A stretch of 6,510 nucleotides of DNA from JBDTLH01 sp039934875 (GCA_039934875.1 JBDTLH010000070.1:1-6510), one strand, 5' to 3'; positions 1-6,105 are shown, counted from the first letter of the stretch. The notes: generated from the letters alone by a model not told the origin. Program-made: numbers and translations.

Positions 1-1143
1 GGTGACGTCGTCGGTGAATTTGCTGTGGCAATGGTCGGCGGCGCGGCGCACGACGTGGTGGAGGAGGGCGTCGGCGGAGGATTTTTGAGCTTCGGTGGGC
101 ACCGCGTCTTCCCCCAAGGCGGCCAAGAGGCGCTCTTCGCCAAATTCTTCCTCTACGCCATCGCTATCACGGCTCGCCTCCGCCAGGCCATCGGTGTAGA
201 GCAGCAGGCGGTCGCCGGGTTCGAGGGCGATCTCACAGTTGTGGAACTGCCAGTCGGGCCAGAGACCGAGGACGGCGTCGGCGCATTCGAGCTTTAAGTT
301 TCTGCCGTTCGCGCCGGAGAGCAGGGGCGGGCTGTGTCCGGCGTTCGCGTAAGCGAGGTTGCGAGTAGCGGGGTCATAGACGCCATAGAAAAAGGAGATG
401 AAGCGGGCATGGTCCGGGGCGCCGTTTTTGCAGGTGAGGGTGTTGACGCGGCGGCATAGCTCGGCGGGATCGATCCATTCGGTGGCGGTGACTTTTACGG
501 CGGCTTGCAGGTTGGACATCATGAGGGCGGCGGGCATCCCCTTGCCGATCACGTCGGCGATGCAGAGGGCGATCCGTCCGCCGAATTGGATGGCGTCGAA
601 GTAGTCTCCCGCGACGTCGGCGGCGGGCCAGTAACCGCCGGCGAGTTCGATGCCGGGAATCTCCGGAAGATGGGCGGGAAGCAGCCTGCGCTGCACTTCG
701 ATGGCGTCCTGGATCTCGCGCTCGCGGCGCAGGCGGACGCTCTGGTCCTGGCGGCGGGATTCGATCTGCTTTTCGACAACGTGGAGGAGATGGCTGTTCT
801 CCCATGGCTTCTGGATGAAGTCGCGCGCGCCCAGATGCATCGCTTTCACGGCGAGATCAACGCTGCCCCACGCCGTCATGACCACCACTGCGGGAGACAA
901 CGCCAAGCCCTGGAGGCGGCTGAGGACGTCCAGTCCTTCACTGCCGGAGGTGGTGTCGCGGCGGAAGTTCAAGTCCATGAGCAGCAGGTCATATTGGCGC
1001 GCGCCGATGAATTTAAGTATCTCGTCGGGGGAGGAGACGGAATCGACGGTGTAGCCGGCAGAGCCGAGCAGGAGTTCGAGGGCATCCTGGATCTCGGACT
1101 GGTCCTCGCCGACGAGGACGCGGGATTTGGATTCCGATAGCAT
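1..1143 (-). CDS. Response regulator: NtrC-like receiver fused to PP2C/SpoIIE-type phosphatase (C-terminal end cut off)
   Basis: The frame is open for 381 codons from ATG at 1143 and leaves the window at position 1 without a stop. Residues about 8-122 are a receiver domain: acidic pair E13/D14, phospho-acceptor D57 in LLLMDLNF, T90 in VVVMTAWGS and K112 in IQKPWEN. The style (RRDTTSGSEGLDVL, MTAWGSVDLAV, KPWEN) is that of NtrC-class regulators. Residues about 118-150 form a charged, probably coiled-coil linker. Residues about 150-381 are a PPM/SpoIIE phosphatase: VAGDYFD (D180, D183), IADVIGKG (D197), NAGHSPPLL (267-275), LLLYTDGLAEA (D318) and the terminal TDDVT (D378/D379), so the metal-binding aspartates are present. 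Probably only a short tail is missing. Family members dephosphorylate serine in anti-anti-sigma or similar partner-switching proteins; the target here is unknown. There is no DNA-binding domain. It is divergent from the exporter operon. Confidence 0.93.
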   Translation of the reverse strand, partial: MLSESKSRVLVGEDQSEIQDALELLLGSAGYTVDSVSSPDEILKFIGARQYDLLLMDLNFRRDTTSGSEGLDVLSRLQGLALSPAVVVMTAWGSVDLAVKAMHLGARDFIQKPWENSHLLHVVEKQIESRRQDQSVRLRREREIQDAIEVQRRLLPAHLPEIPGIELAGGYWPAADVAGDYFDAIQFGGRIALCIADVIGKGMPAALMMSNLQAAVKVTATEWIDPAELCRRVNTLTCKNGAPDHARFISFFYGVYDPATRNLAYANAGHSPPLLSGANGRNLKLECADAVLGLWPDWQFHNCEIALEPGDRLLLYTDGLAEASRDSDGVEEEFGEERLLAALGEDAVPTEAQKSSADALLHHVVRRAADHCHSKFTDDVT

Positions 1144-1147
1144 GTTT

Positions 1148-1153
1148 CCCCTT
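1148..1153 (-). promoter_or_regulatory. Ribosome binding site of the phosphatase response regulator
   Basis: Read on the minus strand, AAGGGG stands four bases before the ATG at 1143. It supports this start, and the encoded N-terminus begins only seven residues before the first receiver beta-strand, as is usual. Confidence 0.7.
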
Positions 1154-1165
1154 AAAAGGCGTTGC

Positions 1166-1197
1166 GATTTCTGGATTTGCCGATTTGTCGATTGCGA
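1166..1197. repeat. Four-unit 8-bp tandem repeat in the leader of the response regulator
   Basis: Four consecutive octamers, GATTTCTG, GATTTGCC, GATTTGTC and GATTGCGA, start at 1166, 1174, 1182 and 1190. GATT is kept in all four and GATTT in three. On the minus strand this appears as (A)AATC every 8 bases, between the proposed start of transcription (about 1209) and the ribosome binding site. Confidence 0.6.
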
Positions 1198-1219
1198 ACA
1201 CTGGTCCACATAGAGCGTA

Positions 1220-1235
1220 TGCAAGTGAGAGACCA
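1220..1235 (-). promoter_or_regulatory. Candidate sigma-54 (-24/-12) promoter for the phosphatase response regulator
   Basis: The minus strand reads TGGTCTCTCACTTGCA. It matches the sigma-54 consensus TGGCACG-N4-TTGCA at TGG (-24) and TTGCA (-12), with exactly ten bases between the invariant GG and GC. The middle CACG is not matched. Counting 12 bases on from the C of the -12 GC puts the start near 1209, giving a leader of about 65 bases that holds the 8-bp repeats and the ribosome binding site. Confidence 0.5.
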
Positions 1236-1345
1236 TACGGGAGATGCGGTCGTAAGGAATCAAGCGCTTTGCTGATTCGGCGTTGGTTCTGCGTGGCAAT
1301 GACAAATAATTGAGCCGCGACACGTAGGTGCGCTTTCCCGGGAGT

Positions 1346-1365
1346 CACAGACAGGAATGTCTGTG
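1346..1365. repeat. Perfect 8-bp inverted repeat with a GGAA loop
   Basis: CACAGACA-GGAA-TGTCTGTG is fully self-complementary over eight pairs. As plus-strand RNA it would have a GNRA-class tetraloop (GGAA). There is no T-run after it on either strand, so it is not a convincing intrinsic terminator. Its centre (1355.5) lies 40 bp upstream of the centre of the GGTGTCC dyad. It could be a protein-binding dyad or a copy of a dispersed palindromic repeat; a genome search would separate these. Confidence 0.6.
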
Positions 1366-1385
1366 CCGCAAAATCGGACGTGGCG

Positions 1386-1405
1386 GGTGTCCGGAAATGG
1401 ACACC
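1386..1405. promoter_or_regulatory. Dyad operator / candidate enhancer site for a sigma-54 activator
   Basis: GGTGTCC-GGAAAT-GGACACC is a perfect 7-bp inverted repeat with a 6-base spacer, centred at 1395.5. That is about 136 bp before the start predicted from the sigma-54 element at 1506-1521 and about 186 bp from the start predicted for the divergent element. Both distances suit an enhancer-binding protein that acts by DNA looping. Which protein binds it cannot be read from this window. Confidence 0.55.
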
Positions 1406-1407
1406 TC

Positions 1408-1423
1408 AGTTCGATAGGGGACA
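1408..1423. promoter_or_regulatory. Degenerate second copy of the dyad operator
   Basis: AGTTC-GATAGG-GGACA keeps the complete right half-site GGACA and three of five bases of the left half-site TGTCC, with the same 6-base spacer as the perfect dyad. Centre to centre the two are exactly 20 bp apart, about two helical turns, so both would lie on one face of the DNA. Paired sites of this type are usual for NtrC-family activators. Confidence 0.35.
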
Positions 1424-1505
1424 GCCGATCTCCCTTCCAGCCTCCCAGGAGGGGTGAAAGATGCGTGAAATCGGGGAAATCCAGCAATTGCTAGGAGCGC
1501 GAGAA

Positions 1506-1521
1506 TGGAATCCCAGTTGCA
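1506..1521 (+). promoter_or_regulatory. Candidate sigma-54 (-24/-12) promoter for the exporter operon
   Basis: TGGAATCCCAGTTGCA matches TGGCACG-N4-TTGCA at TGG, the A two bases later, and TTGCA, with exactly ten bases between GG (1507-1508) and GC (1519-1520). The predicted start is near 1532, only about five bases before the adaptor ATG at 1537. This would give an almost leaderless message. Confidence 0.55.
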
Positions 1522-1536
1522 ACAGGCATAGCTGTA

Positions 1537-2796
1537 ATGGATATCGCACGCCCAGAGTTGAAGAAGCAGAAGCGCCGCCGGCAAGCGTTGGCGGCAATCA
1601 TAGTCATTCTTATTGCGGTGGGAGCGTTTGTCGGCGTCTCGCGCCTTAAGCCCGCGGCCCCTACAGTGGAGCGGGGGACGGTGTGGACGGAGACAGTGAA
1701 ACGCGGTCCAATGATACGTCAATTGCGCGGATTGGGAACGCTGATCCCCAGCCAGGAAGATGTGCGCCAGATCCCCGCGGAGACGGAGGCCACAGTGGTG
1801 CGCATCCGGGTGCTGCCGGGTTCTCCAGTCAAGGCGGATACGGTGCTGCTGGAGATGAGCAATCCGCAGGTGGAGCAGGCGGCGGTGGATGCCGGACTGC
1901 AATTGAAGGCGGCGGAGGCGGAATACAAGAGCCTTAAAGTAAAGCTTGATAGCGACCTGATGACCCAGAAGGCGGGCGCGGCGACGGTCAATGCCGACTA
2001 CAGCCAGGCCGAATTGCAATCGCAGACCGACAAAGCGCTCTATGATCTGGGCGTTATTTCGGGACTGGCTTATAAGGCGTCGCACGGCAAGGCGACGGAG
2101 CTGACCACGCGCAACGATATAGAGAAGGAGCGGCTGACCATCAACCAGCAGGCGATTCTGACGCAGATGGCGGCGCAGCAGGCGAAGGTGGAGGAGACGC
2201 GAGCGCTGGCCCAGCTCAAACAGAAGCAGCTTGACGATTTGAAGGTGAAGGCTGGAATATCCGGTTTGCTGGTGGACCTGCCCTTGCAGGTGGGGCAGCA
2301 CGTATTGCCCGGAACCATGCTGGCGAAGATCGTGCAGCCCAACCATCTGATTGCGGAGTTGAAGGTGCCGGAGACGCAGGCGCGCGATGTGCAGATCGGC
2401 GAGCCCTCAAGCATTGACACCCATAACGGAGTCATCGCGGGGTCGGTGATGCGGGTTGATCCGGCGGTGCAGAACGGCACGGTGACGGTGGATGTGAGGC
2501 TCACCGGCGATCTGCCCAAGGGGGCACGGCCTGACCTGAGCGTGGATGGGACCATCGATCTCGAGAAGCTGGACAACGTCTTATACGTGGGGCGGCCCGC
2601 TTTCGGTCAGGAGAACAGCACCATCAGCCTGTTCAAACTCGATCCGGATGAGAAGGGCGCGACGCGAGTGCCGGTGAAGGTAGGGCGGGCGTCGGTGAAC
2701 TCGATCCAGATTCTCGGAGGGCTGAAAGAAGGCGATACGGTAATCCTCTCGGATATGACGCGCTGGGAAAATGCCGAGCGTATAAGGCTGGATTAG
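1537..2796 (+). CDS. HlyD/MacA-type periplasmic adaptor (membrane fusion protein) of an ABC exporter
   Basis: The 419-residue product should link an inner-membrane ABC transporter to an outer-membrane channel. A basic start (MDIARPELKKQKRRR) precedes one membrane anchor at about 17-34; no lipobox cysteine is seen. Residues about 75-106 (TEATVVRIRVLPGSPVKADTV) are the first half of the lipoyl-like hairpin. Residues about 106-240 are a long Ala/Gln/Lys/Glu-rich alpha-helical hairpin, and about 240-270 (ISGLLVDLPLQVGQHVLPGT) is the second lipoyl half. A beta-barrel and membrane-proximal region follow, ending in a GLKEGDTVILSDM motif typical of the family. The start at 1537 is kept because the basic tail and anchor need it, although only a weak AGG (1524-1526) stands in front. 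It is the first gene of the exporter operon. The substrate is not readable; no TolC-like gene is in view. Confidence 0.9.
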   Translation: MDIARPELKKQKRRRQALAAIIVILIAVGAFVGVSRLKPAAPTVERGTVWTETVKRGPMIRQLRGLGTLIPSQEDVRQIPAETEATVVRIRVLPGSPVKADTVLLEMSNPQVEQAAVDAGLQLKAAEAEYKSLKVKLDSDLMTQKAGAATVNADYSQAELQSQTDKALYDLGVISGLAYKASHGKATELTTRNDIEKERLTINQQAILTQMAAQQAKVEETRALAQLKQKQLDDLKVKAGISGLLVDLPLQVGQHVLPGTMLAKIVQPNHLIAELKVPETQARDVQIGEPSSIDTHNGVIAGSVMRVDPAVQNGTVTVDVRLTGDLPKGARPDLSVDGTIDLEKLDNVLYVGRPAFGQENSTISLFKLDPDEKGATRVPVKVGRASVNSIQILGGLKEGDTVILSDMTRWENAERIRLD

Positions 2797-2818
2797 TGAT
2801 TAGCAATTAGCAATTGGG
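2791..2818. repeat. Heptamer tandem repeat across the end of the adaptor gene
   Basis: Four successive 7-mers, GATTAGT, GATTAGC, AATTAGC and AATTGGG, keep ATTAG in the first three. The adaptor stop codon TAG (2794-2796) lies within the first unit. The stretch is AT-rich compared with its surroundings. Confidence 0.6.
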
Positions 2819-2849
2819 GAGCCTCTGATTTGAGGTGAGATTTGACAGA

Positions 2850-2868
2850 AACGGGTAGGACCCCCGTT
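2850..2868 (+). other. Small hairpin in the adaptor-ATPase spacer
   Basis: AACGGG (2850-2855) pairs with CCCGTT (2863-2868) around a 7-base loop. An alternative inner pairing GGGT/ACCC is possible. No T-run follows, so it is not a standard terminator. It may be an mRNA processing or attenuation structure, or chance. The rest of the 121-bp spacer (2797-2917) shows no sigma-54 element and no evident -10/-35 pair, so readthrough from the adaptor gene is the simplest assumption. Confidence 0.3.
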
Positions 2869-2917
2869 CCAGAAGAGATTGGCAATATCTGAATACACAT
2901 ATAGAAGGCGGAAACCG

Positions 2918-3652
2918 ATGAATGAAGCAGCACAGACCCTGATCCATATTGAAGACATGACCAAGGTCTTCTACACCGACGAGATCGAAACCCACGCGCT
3001 TTCGGGCGTACACCTGAAGATCGATAAGGGCGAGTATGTCGCCATGTCGGGGCCTTCGGGGTGCGGCAAATCCACGTTGCTGTCGATCATTGGCTTGCTG
3101 GATACGCCGACGGCGGGCAAGTATGTGCTTAACCAGAAGTCGGTGGAGGGGCTGGATTTCGCCGAGCGTTCGCGCATTCGCAACCAGGAGATCGGATTTA
3201 TATTCCAGAGTTTCAACCTGATCGGCGATTTGACGGTCTATGAAAATGTCGAACTGCCGTTGACCTACCGGCAGAAGATGCCGTCGGCGGAGCGCAAGAC
3301 GCGGGTGATGGAGTCGCTCGAGCGCGTGGGCATGGCGCACCGCTTGCGGCATTACCCCTCGCAACTCTCGGGAGGTCAGCAGCAGCGGGTCGCGGTGGCG
3401 CGCGCACTCGCAGGACGGCCCTCAATCCTGCTCGCCGATGAGCCGACCGGAAACCTCGATTCACGCAATGGCGAGGCGGTGATGTCGCTGCTGCAAGAGC
3501 TGCACAAAGATGGCGCGACCATCTGCATGGTGACCCACGATCCGCGCTTTGCAGCGCATGCGGAGCGGCAAGTGCATCTGTTCGACGGCAAAGTGGTGGC
3601 GGAAGAGGAGTTGAAGAAGCTGATCGCGAATGCGAATTCGGAGGCGAATTAG
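2918..3652 (+). CDS. MacB/LolD-type ABC transporter ATP-binding protein
   Basis: The 244-residue protein is a complete cytoplasmic ATPase subunit. Walker A is GPSGCGKST (45-53), the Q-loop glutamine Q97 sits in FIFQSFNL, the signature is LSGGQ (150-154), Walker B with catalytic glutamate is ILLADE (170-175), the D-loop follows at 180-181 and the switch histidine is H207 (VTHD). The sequence EYVAMSGPSGCGKST and the FQSFNLIGDLTVYENVELPL segment are typical of the MacB/LolD/FtsE group that drives FtsX-like permeases by mechanotransmission. ATG 2918 is preferred: AAGG (2904-2907) precedes it by ten bases and the protein begins close to the first beta-strand. An in-frame TTG at 2879 would add 13 residues (starting as MAISEYTYRRRKP) without clear benefit. 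The permease gene starts three bases after the stop, so this ATPase almost certainly serves it. Confidence 0.95.
   Translation: MNEAAQTLIHIEDMTKVFYTDEIETHALSGVHLKIDKGEYVAMSGPSGCGKSTLLSIIGLLDTPTAGKYVLNQKSVEGLDFAERSRIRNQEIGFIFQSFNLIGDLTVYENVELPLTYRQKMPSAERKTRVMESLERVGMAHRLRHYPSQLSGGQQQRVAVARALAGRPSILLADEPTGNLDSRNGEAVMSLLQELHKDGATICMVTHDPRFAAHAERQVHLFDGKVVAEEELKKLIANANSEAN
3640..3644 (+). promoter_or_regulatory. Ribosome binding site of the first permease
   Basis: GGAGG lies inside the last codons of the ATPase gene, 11 bases before ATG 3656. It supports that start and implies coupled translation of ATPase and permease. Confidence 0.55.
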
Positions 3653-3655
3653 GCC

Positions 3656-6103
3656 ATGACGACGACCCGCTGGCTCAATAACCTCCGCTATTCGTGGCGT
3701 CAGTTGCGCAAGAGCCCCGGCTTCACGCTGACGGCGGTGCTGACGCTGGCGTTTGGGATCGGGGCGAACGTCGCGGTGTTCAGCGTGATGAATGCGGTGT
3801 TGCTGAATCCTAGCGGAATTCCGAATCCAGAGCGGGTAGTTGCCTTGCGCGCGCGATATTCGGTGGGCGATTTGAAGAACATCCCCATCTCCGCGCCTGA
3901 TTTTCAAGATGCGGCGTCGGCCAAGGGGCTGATTTCGGCGGCGGCGGTGATGCTGACCGGCAATCTCAATTACTCGGCGGCGGGAATGGCGCCGCAGCGG
4001 CTGGTGGACGCGCAAGTCTCTTCGCAATTCTTCGATGTCTTTCTAGCGCGTCCCTTGATAGGACGGGCGTTTCGCGCGGAGGAGGACATGCCGGATGCGA
4101 ATCGAGAGGTCGTTTTATCGTATCCCACGTGGAGGCGGCGCTTCGGCGGCGATCCCGCGATTGTGGGCAAGAAGCTCGAACTGAACCAGGTGCCGTATGA
4201 AGTGATTGGGGTGATGGGGCCGGAGTTCGGATGGCCGAATGAAGCCGAGGCGTGGACGCCGCTAGGCTGGCCGCCGGCGCGCTTTCTTGATCAGCAGCAG
4301 CGCCATAACGAAAGCCTCTTCGGGCTGGCGCGCCTGCGCCCCGGGGTGAGCGTTGCGCAGATGAATGCGTATCTGGAGATGAAGGCGCGGCAACAGATCG
4401 CCTCGGAGGGGAGTGCCAGCGATGCGGCGGTCTCGGGCTGGGGCATGTTCTCCATGCCGCTGGTGGACTTTGTGGCGGGCAGCCTCACCAAACCATTATC
4501 GGTGCTGATGTATGCGGTGATGCTGGTGCTGCTGATCGCCTGCGCTAACATCGCCGGATTGCAACTGGCGCGCGCCTCGGACCGGCAGCGCGAAGTTTCA
4601 GTGCGCATCGCGCTGGGCGCTCCGCGCCGTCGCTTGCTGGAGCAGGCCTTCACGGAGAGCATGATCCTCGCGGTGCTGGGCGTGGGGCTGGGGTTGGTCC
4701 TGGCGAAGACGGCGATTCCACTCTTGCTCTTGCTCGCGCCGCAAAATCTGGTGCGCAATATCGGAGTCCATCTCAGCGGACCGGTGCTGCTCTACGTCGC
4801 GGCGGCGGGTGTGCTCTGCGCGCTATTCTGCGGCATTGCTCCGGCATGGCGGATGACTCGGCTGCGCTGGTTTCAAGCGTTGCAGGAAGGCGGCCGCTCC
4901 GGGAGTTCCAGCCGCGGCAGCCAACGCTTGCGCTCCAGCCTGGTGGTGGGAGAGATCGCATTAGCGATGTTGCTGCTGGTGGGTGCGGGCCTGCTGGTGC
5001 GCAGCCTGACGCAACTGGAAAAAGTGAATACCGGATTCGATCCACAAGGTCAGATGTCGGCAACCGTCTCTCTGCCCAAGGTCACTTATCCCAAGGATGA
5101 ACAGCAGGCGGCGTTCGCCAACGCGCTCGAAGAACAACTCAAGAACCAGACCGGAGTGATGGATGCCGCGCTGGCTGATTCCCTGCCCTTCACCGACAAT
5201 GGCGGCGCAGCATCTTTTACCATCCTAGGGCGGACGCTGGCGCCGACCGACCCGGGGCCGCACGGAAATATCCGTGAGGTTTCACCGGACTATTTTTCCA
5301 CCATGCGTATCCCGCTGCTGCGGGGACGAGCATTCGCTTCGACCGATCGGCTGAAGACGGAGCACGTCGCCATCGTGGACGAAGTGCTGGCCAAACAGTA
5401 TTGGCCCGGCCAGGACCCCATCGGACAACACATCAGCTTCGCGCGGACACTTCCTCCCATCACCATCACCATTGTGGGAGTGGTGGAGCACGCGCGCAAA
5501 TCCTCACTTGAATCGGACAACAACGAGGGCTTCTATTACTTGCCCATCGCCCAATCGCCTCGGGACACGTTGCAAATCGTGGCGCGCACCAAAGGCAATC
5601 CGGAAAATCTTAAGGCAGCGATTCAGAATGCCGTGCATGCGGTTGACCCCAATCAGGCGGTCTACGACTTCAAGAGCATGGAGCAGAGGGTAGATGAGTC
5701 GCTGGTGGGCCGCCGCTTCCTGGTGGTGCTGCTCTCCATCTTTGCCGGACTGGCGCTGTTGCTCGCCGCGCTTGGGCTTTACGGCGTCATCAGCTATGGG
5801 GTGCGCCTGCGGGTGCGCGAGCTCGGTTTGCGTATGGCGCTGGGCGCACAGCGCGGAGACGTGCTCAGGCTGGTGATTAAAGGTGGAATGCAGCTTGCCG
5901 TAATCGGCATCGGCATCGGACTGGCCGCCACTTTTCTCGCCGGTCAGGCAATCGCGTCCATGCTTTACAAGACCAGCGTTTACAACCCACTCACCCTGAT
6001 AGAAACAGCCGTGTTGCTGACCCTGGTGGTGCTGCTGGCCAGCTATCTGCCGGCGCGAAGGGCGTCCCGGCTCGACCCCATGCGCACGTTGCGGGAGGAA
6101 TAG
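3656..6103 (+). CDS. Duplicated MacB/FtsX permease, ADOP-type
   Basis: The 815-residue inner-membrane protein is twice the size of an ordinary FtsX-like permease subunit. Residues about 1-22 are an amphipathic lead (NNLRYSWRQLRKSPG); TM1 is about 23-48. A first MacB periplasmic core domain spans about 50-280. TM2 (283-304), TM3 (336-360) and TM4 (377-399) form the first FtsX unit, with QREVSVRIALGAPRRRLLEQ after TM2 as the coupling segment. A linker rich in Gly/Ser precedes TM5 (429-449), the second periplasmic domain (about 456-688) and TM6 (689-712), TM7 (747-770) and TM8 (782-800). The second coupling segment is VRELGLRMALGAQRGDVLRLV. The end PARRASRLDPMRTLREE is the usual C-terminus of this family. 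One chain therefore supplies both half-transporters. It lacks its own ATPase domain and should use the one encoded immediately upstream. Substrate unknown; MacAB relatives export drugs, peptides or lipoproteins. Confidence 0.92.
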   Translation: MTTTRWLNNLRYSWRQLRKSPGFTLTAVLTLAFGIGANVAVFSVMNAVLLNPSGIPNPERVVALRARYSVGDLKNIPISAPDFQDAASAKGLISAAAVMLTGNLNYSAAGMAPQRLVDAQVSSQFFDVFLARPLIGRAFRAEEDMPDANREVVLSYPTWRRRFGGDPAIVGKKLELNQVPYEVIGVMGPEFGWPNEAEAWTPLGWPPARFLDQQQRHNESLFGLARLRPGVSVAQMNAYLEMKARQQIASEGSASDAAVSGWGMFSMPLVDFVAGSLTKPLSVLMYAVMLVLLIACANIAGLQLARASDRQREVSVRIALGAPRRRLLEQAFTESMILAVLGVGLGLVLAKTAIPLLLLLAPQNLVRNIGVHLSGPVLLYVAAAGVLCALFCGIAPAWRMTRLRWFQALQEGGRSGSSSRGSQRLRSSLVVGEIALAMLLLVGAGLLVRSLTQLEKVNTGFDPQGQMSATVSLPKVTYPKDEQQAAFANALEEQLKNQTGVMDAALADSLPFTDNGGAASFTILGRTLAPTDPGPHGNIREVSPDYFSTMRIPLLRGRAFASTDRLKTEHVAIVDEVLAKQYWPGQDPIGQHISFARTLPPITITIVGVVEHARKSSLESDNNEGFYYLPIAQSPRDTLQIVARTKGNPENLKAAIQNAVHAVDPNQAVYDFKSMEQRVDESLVGRRFLVVLLSIFAGLALLLAALGLYGVISYGVRLRVRELGLRMALGAQRGDVLRLVIKGGMQLAVIGIGIGLAATFLAGQAIASMLYKTSVYNPLTLIETAVLLTLVVLLASYLPARRASRLDPMRTLREE
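6094..6098 (+). promoter_or_regulatory. Ribosome binding site of the second permease
   Basis: GGAGG lies within the last codons of the first permease and stands seven bases before ATG 6106, the best-placed Shine-Dalgarno sequence of the operon. It fixes the start and suggests translational coupling. Confidence 0.7.
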
Positions 6104-6105
6104 CA

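Larger units (their letters stand above)
1144..1536. other. Divergent intergenic control region
   Basis: This 393-bp stretch separates the minus-strand response regulator from the plus-strand exporter operon. No frame in it looks like a conserved protein; short open frames overlap the regulatory elements and read as low-complexity Arg/Pro/His-rich peptides. It contains an 8-bp tandem repeat (1166-1197), a sigma-54 promoter candidate on each strand (1220-1235 and 1506-1521), a perfect hairpin (1346-1365) and a dyad with a degenerate copy (1386-1423). Between about 1236 and 1345 I see nothing I can name. Confidence 0.75.

Noticed and set aside
25..1140. Plus-strand open frames at 25-297, 398-604, 505-1140 and 650-1054, and minus-strand frames at 374-805 and 549-779
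   Set aside because: All overlap the receiver-phosphatase gene, whose minus-strand frame carries a full set of conserved motifs over 381 residues. The others are low-complexity shadows of GC-rich coding DNA.
1441..1452. CCTCC-CA-GGAGG palindrome as a terminator or operator
   Set aside because: The 2-base spacer is too short for a stable RNA loop without opening pairs, no T-run follows, and the right arm is better explained as a purine-rich Shine-Dalgarno-like stretch.
1013..1487. Minus-strand frames 1013-1348 and 1260-1487 as small genes in the control region
   Set aside because: They run through the promoter elements and palindromes, overlap the response regulator, and give Arg/Pro/His/Cys-rich peptides without any family resemblance or ribosome binding site that I could find.
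1345..2346. A 333-residue minus-strand frame opposite the adaptor gene
   Set aside because: It is the antisense of the adaptor, Leu/Arg/His/Gln-rich, with no recognisable domain; the plus-strand frame has the complete adaptor architecture.
2822..2835. CCTC/GAGG inverted repeat in the adaptor-ATPase spacer
   Set aside because: There are only four pairs and no extension; it is within what chance gives in a spacer of this length.
3461..4027. Long minus-strand frames at 2807-3364, 3461-4027, 4291-4758 and 5504-6106
   Set aside because: They are mirrors of the ATPase and permease genes with His/Arg/Gln-rich composition; no motif supports them.
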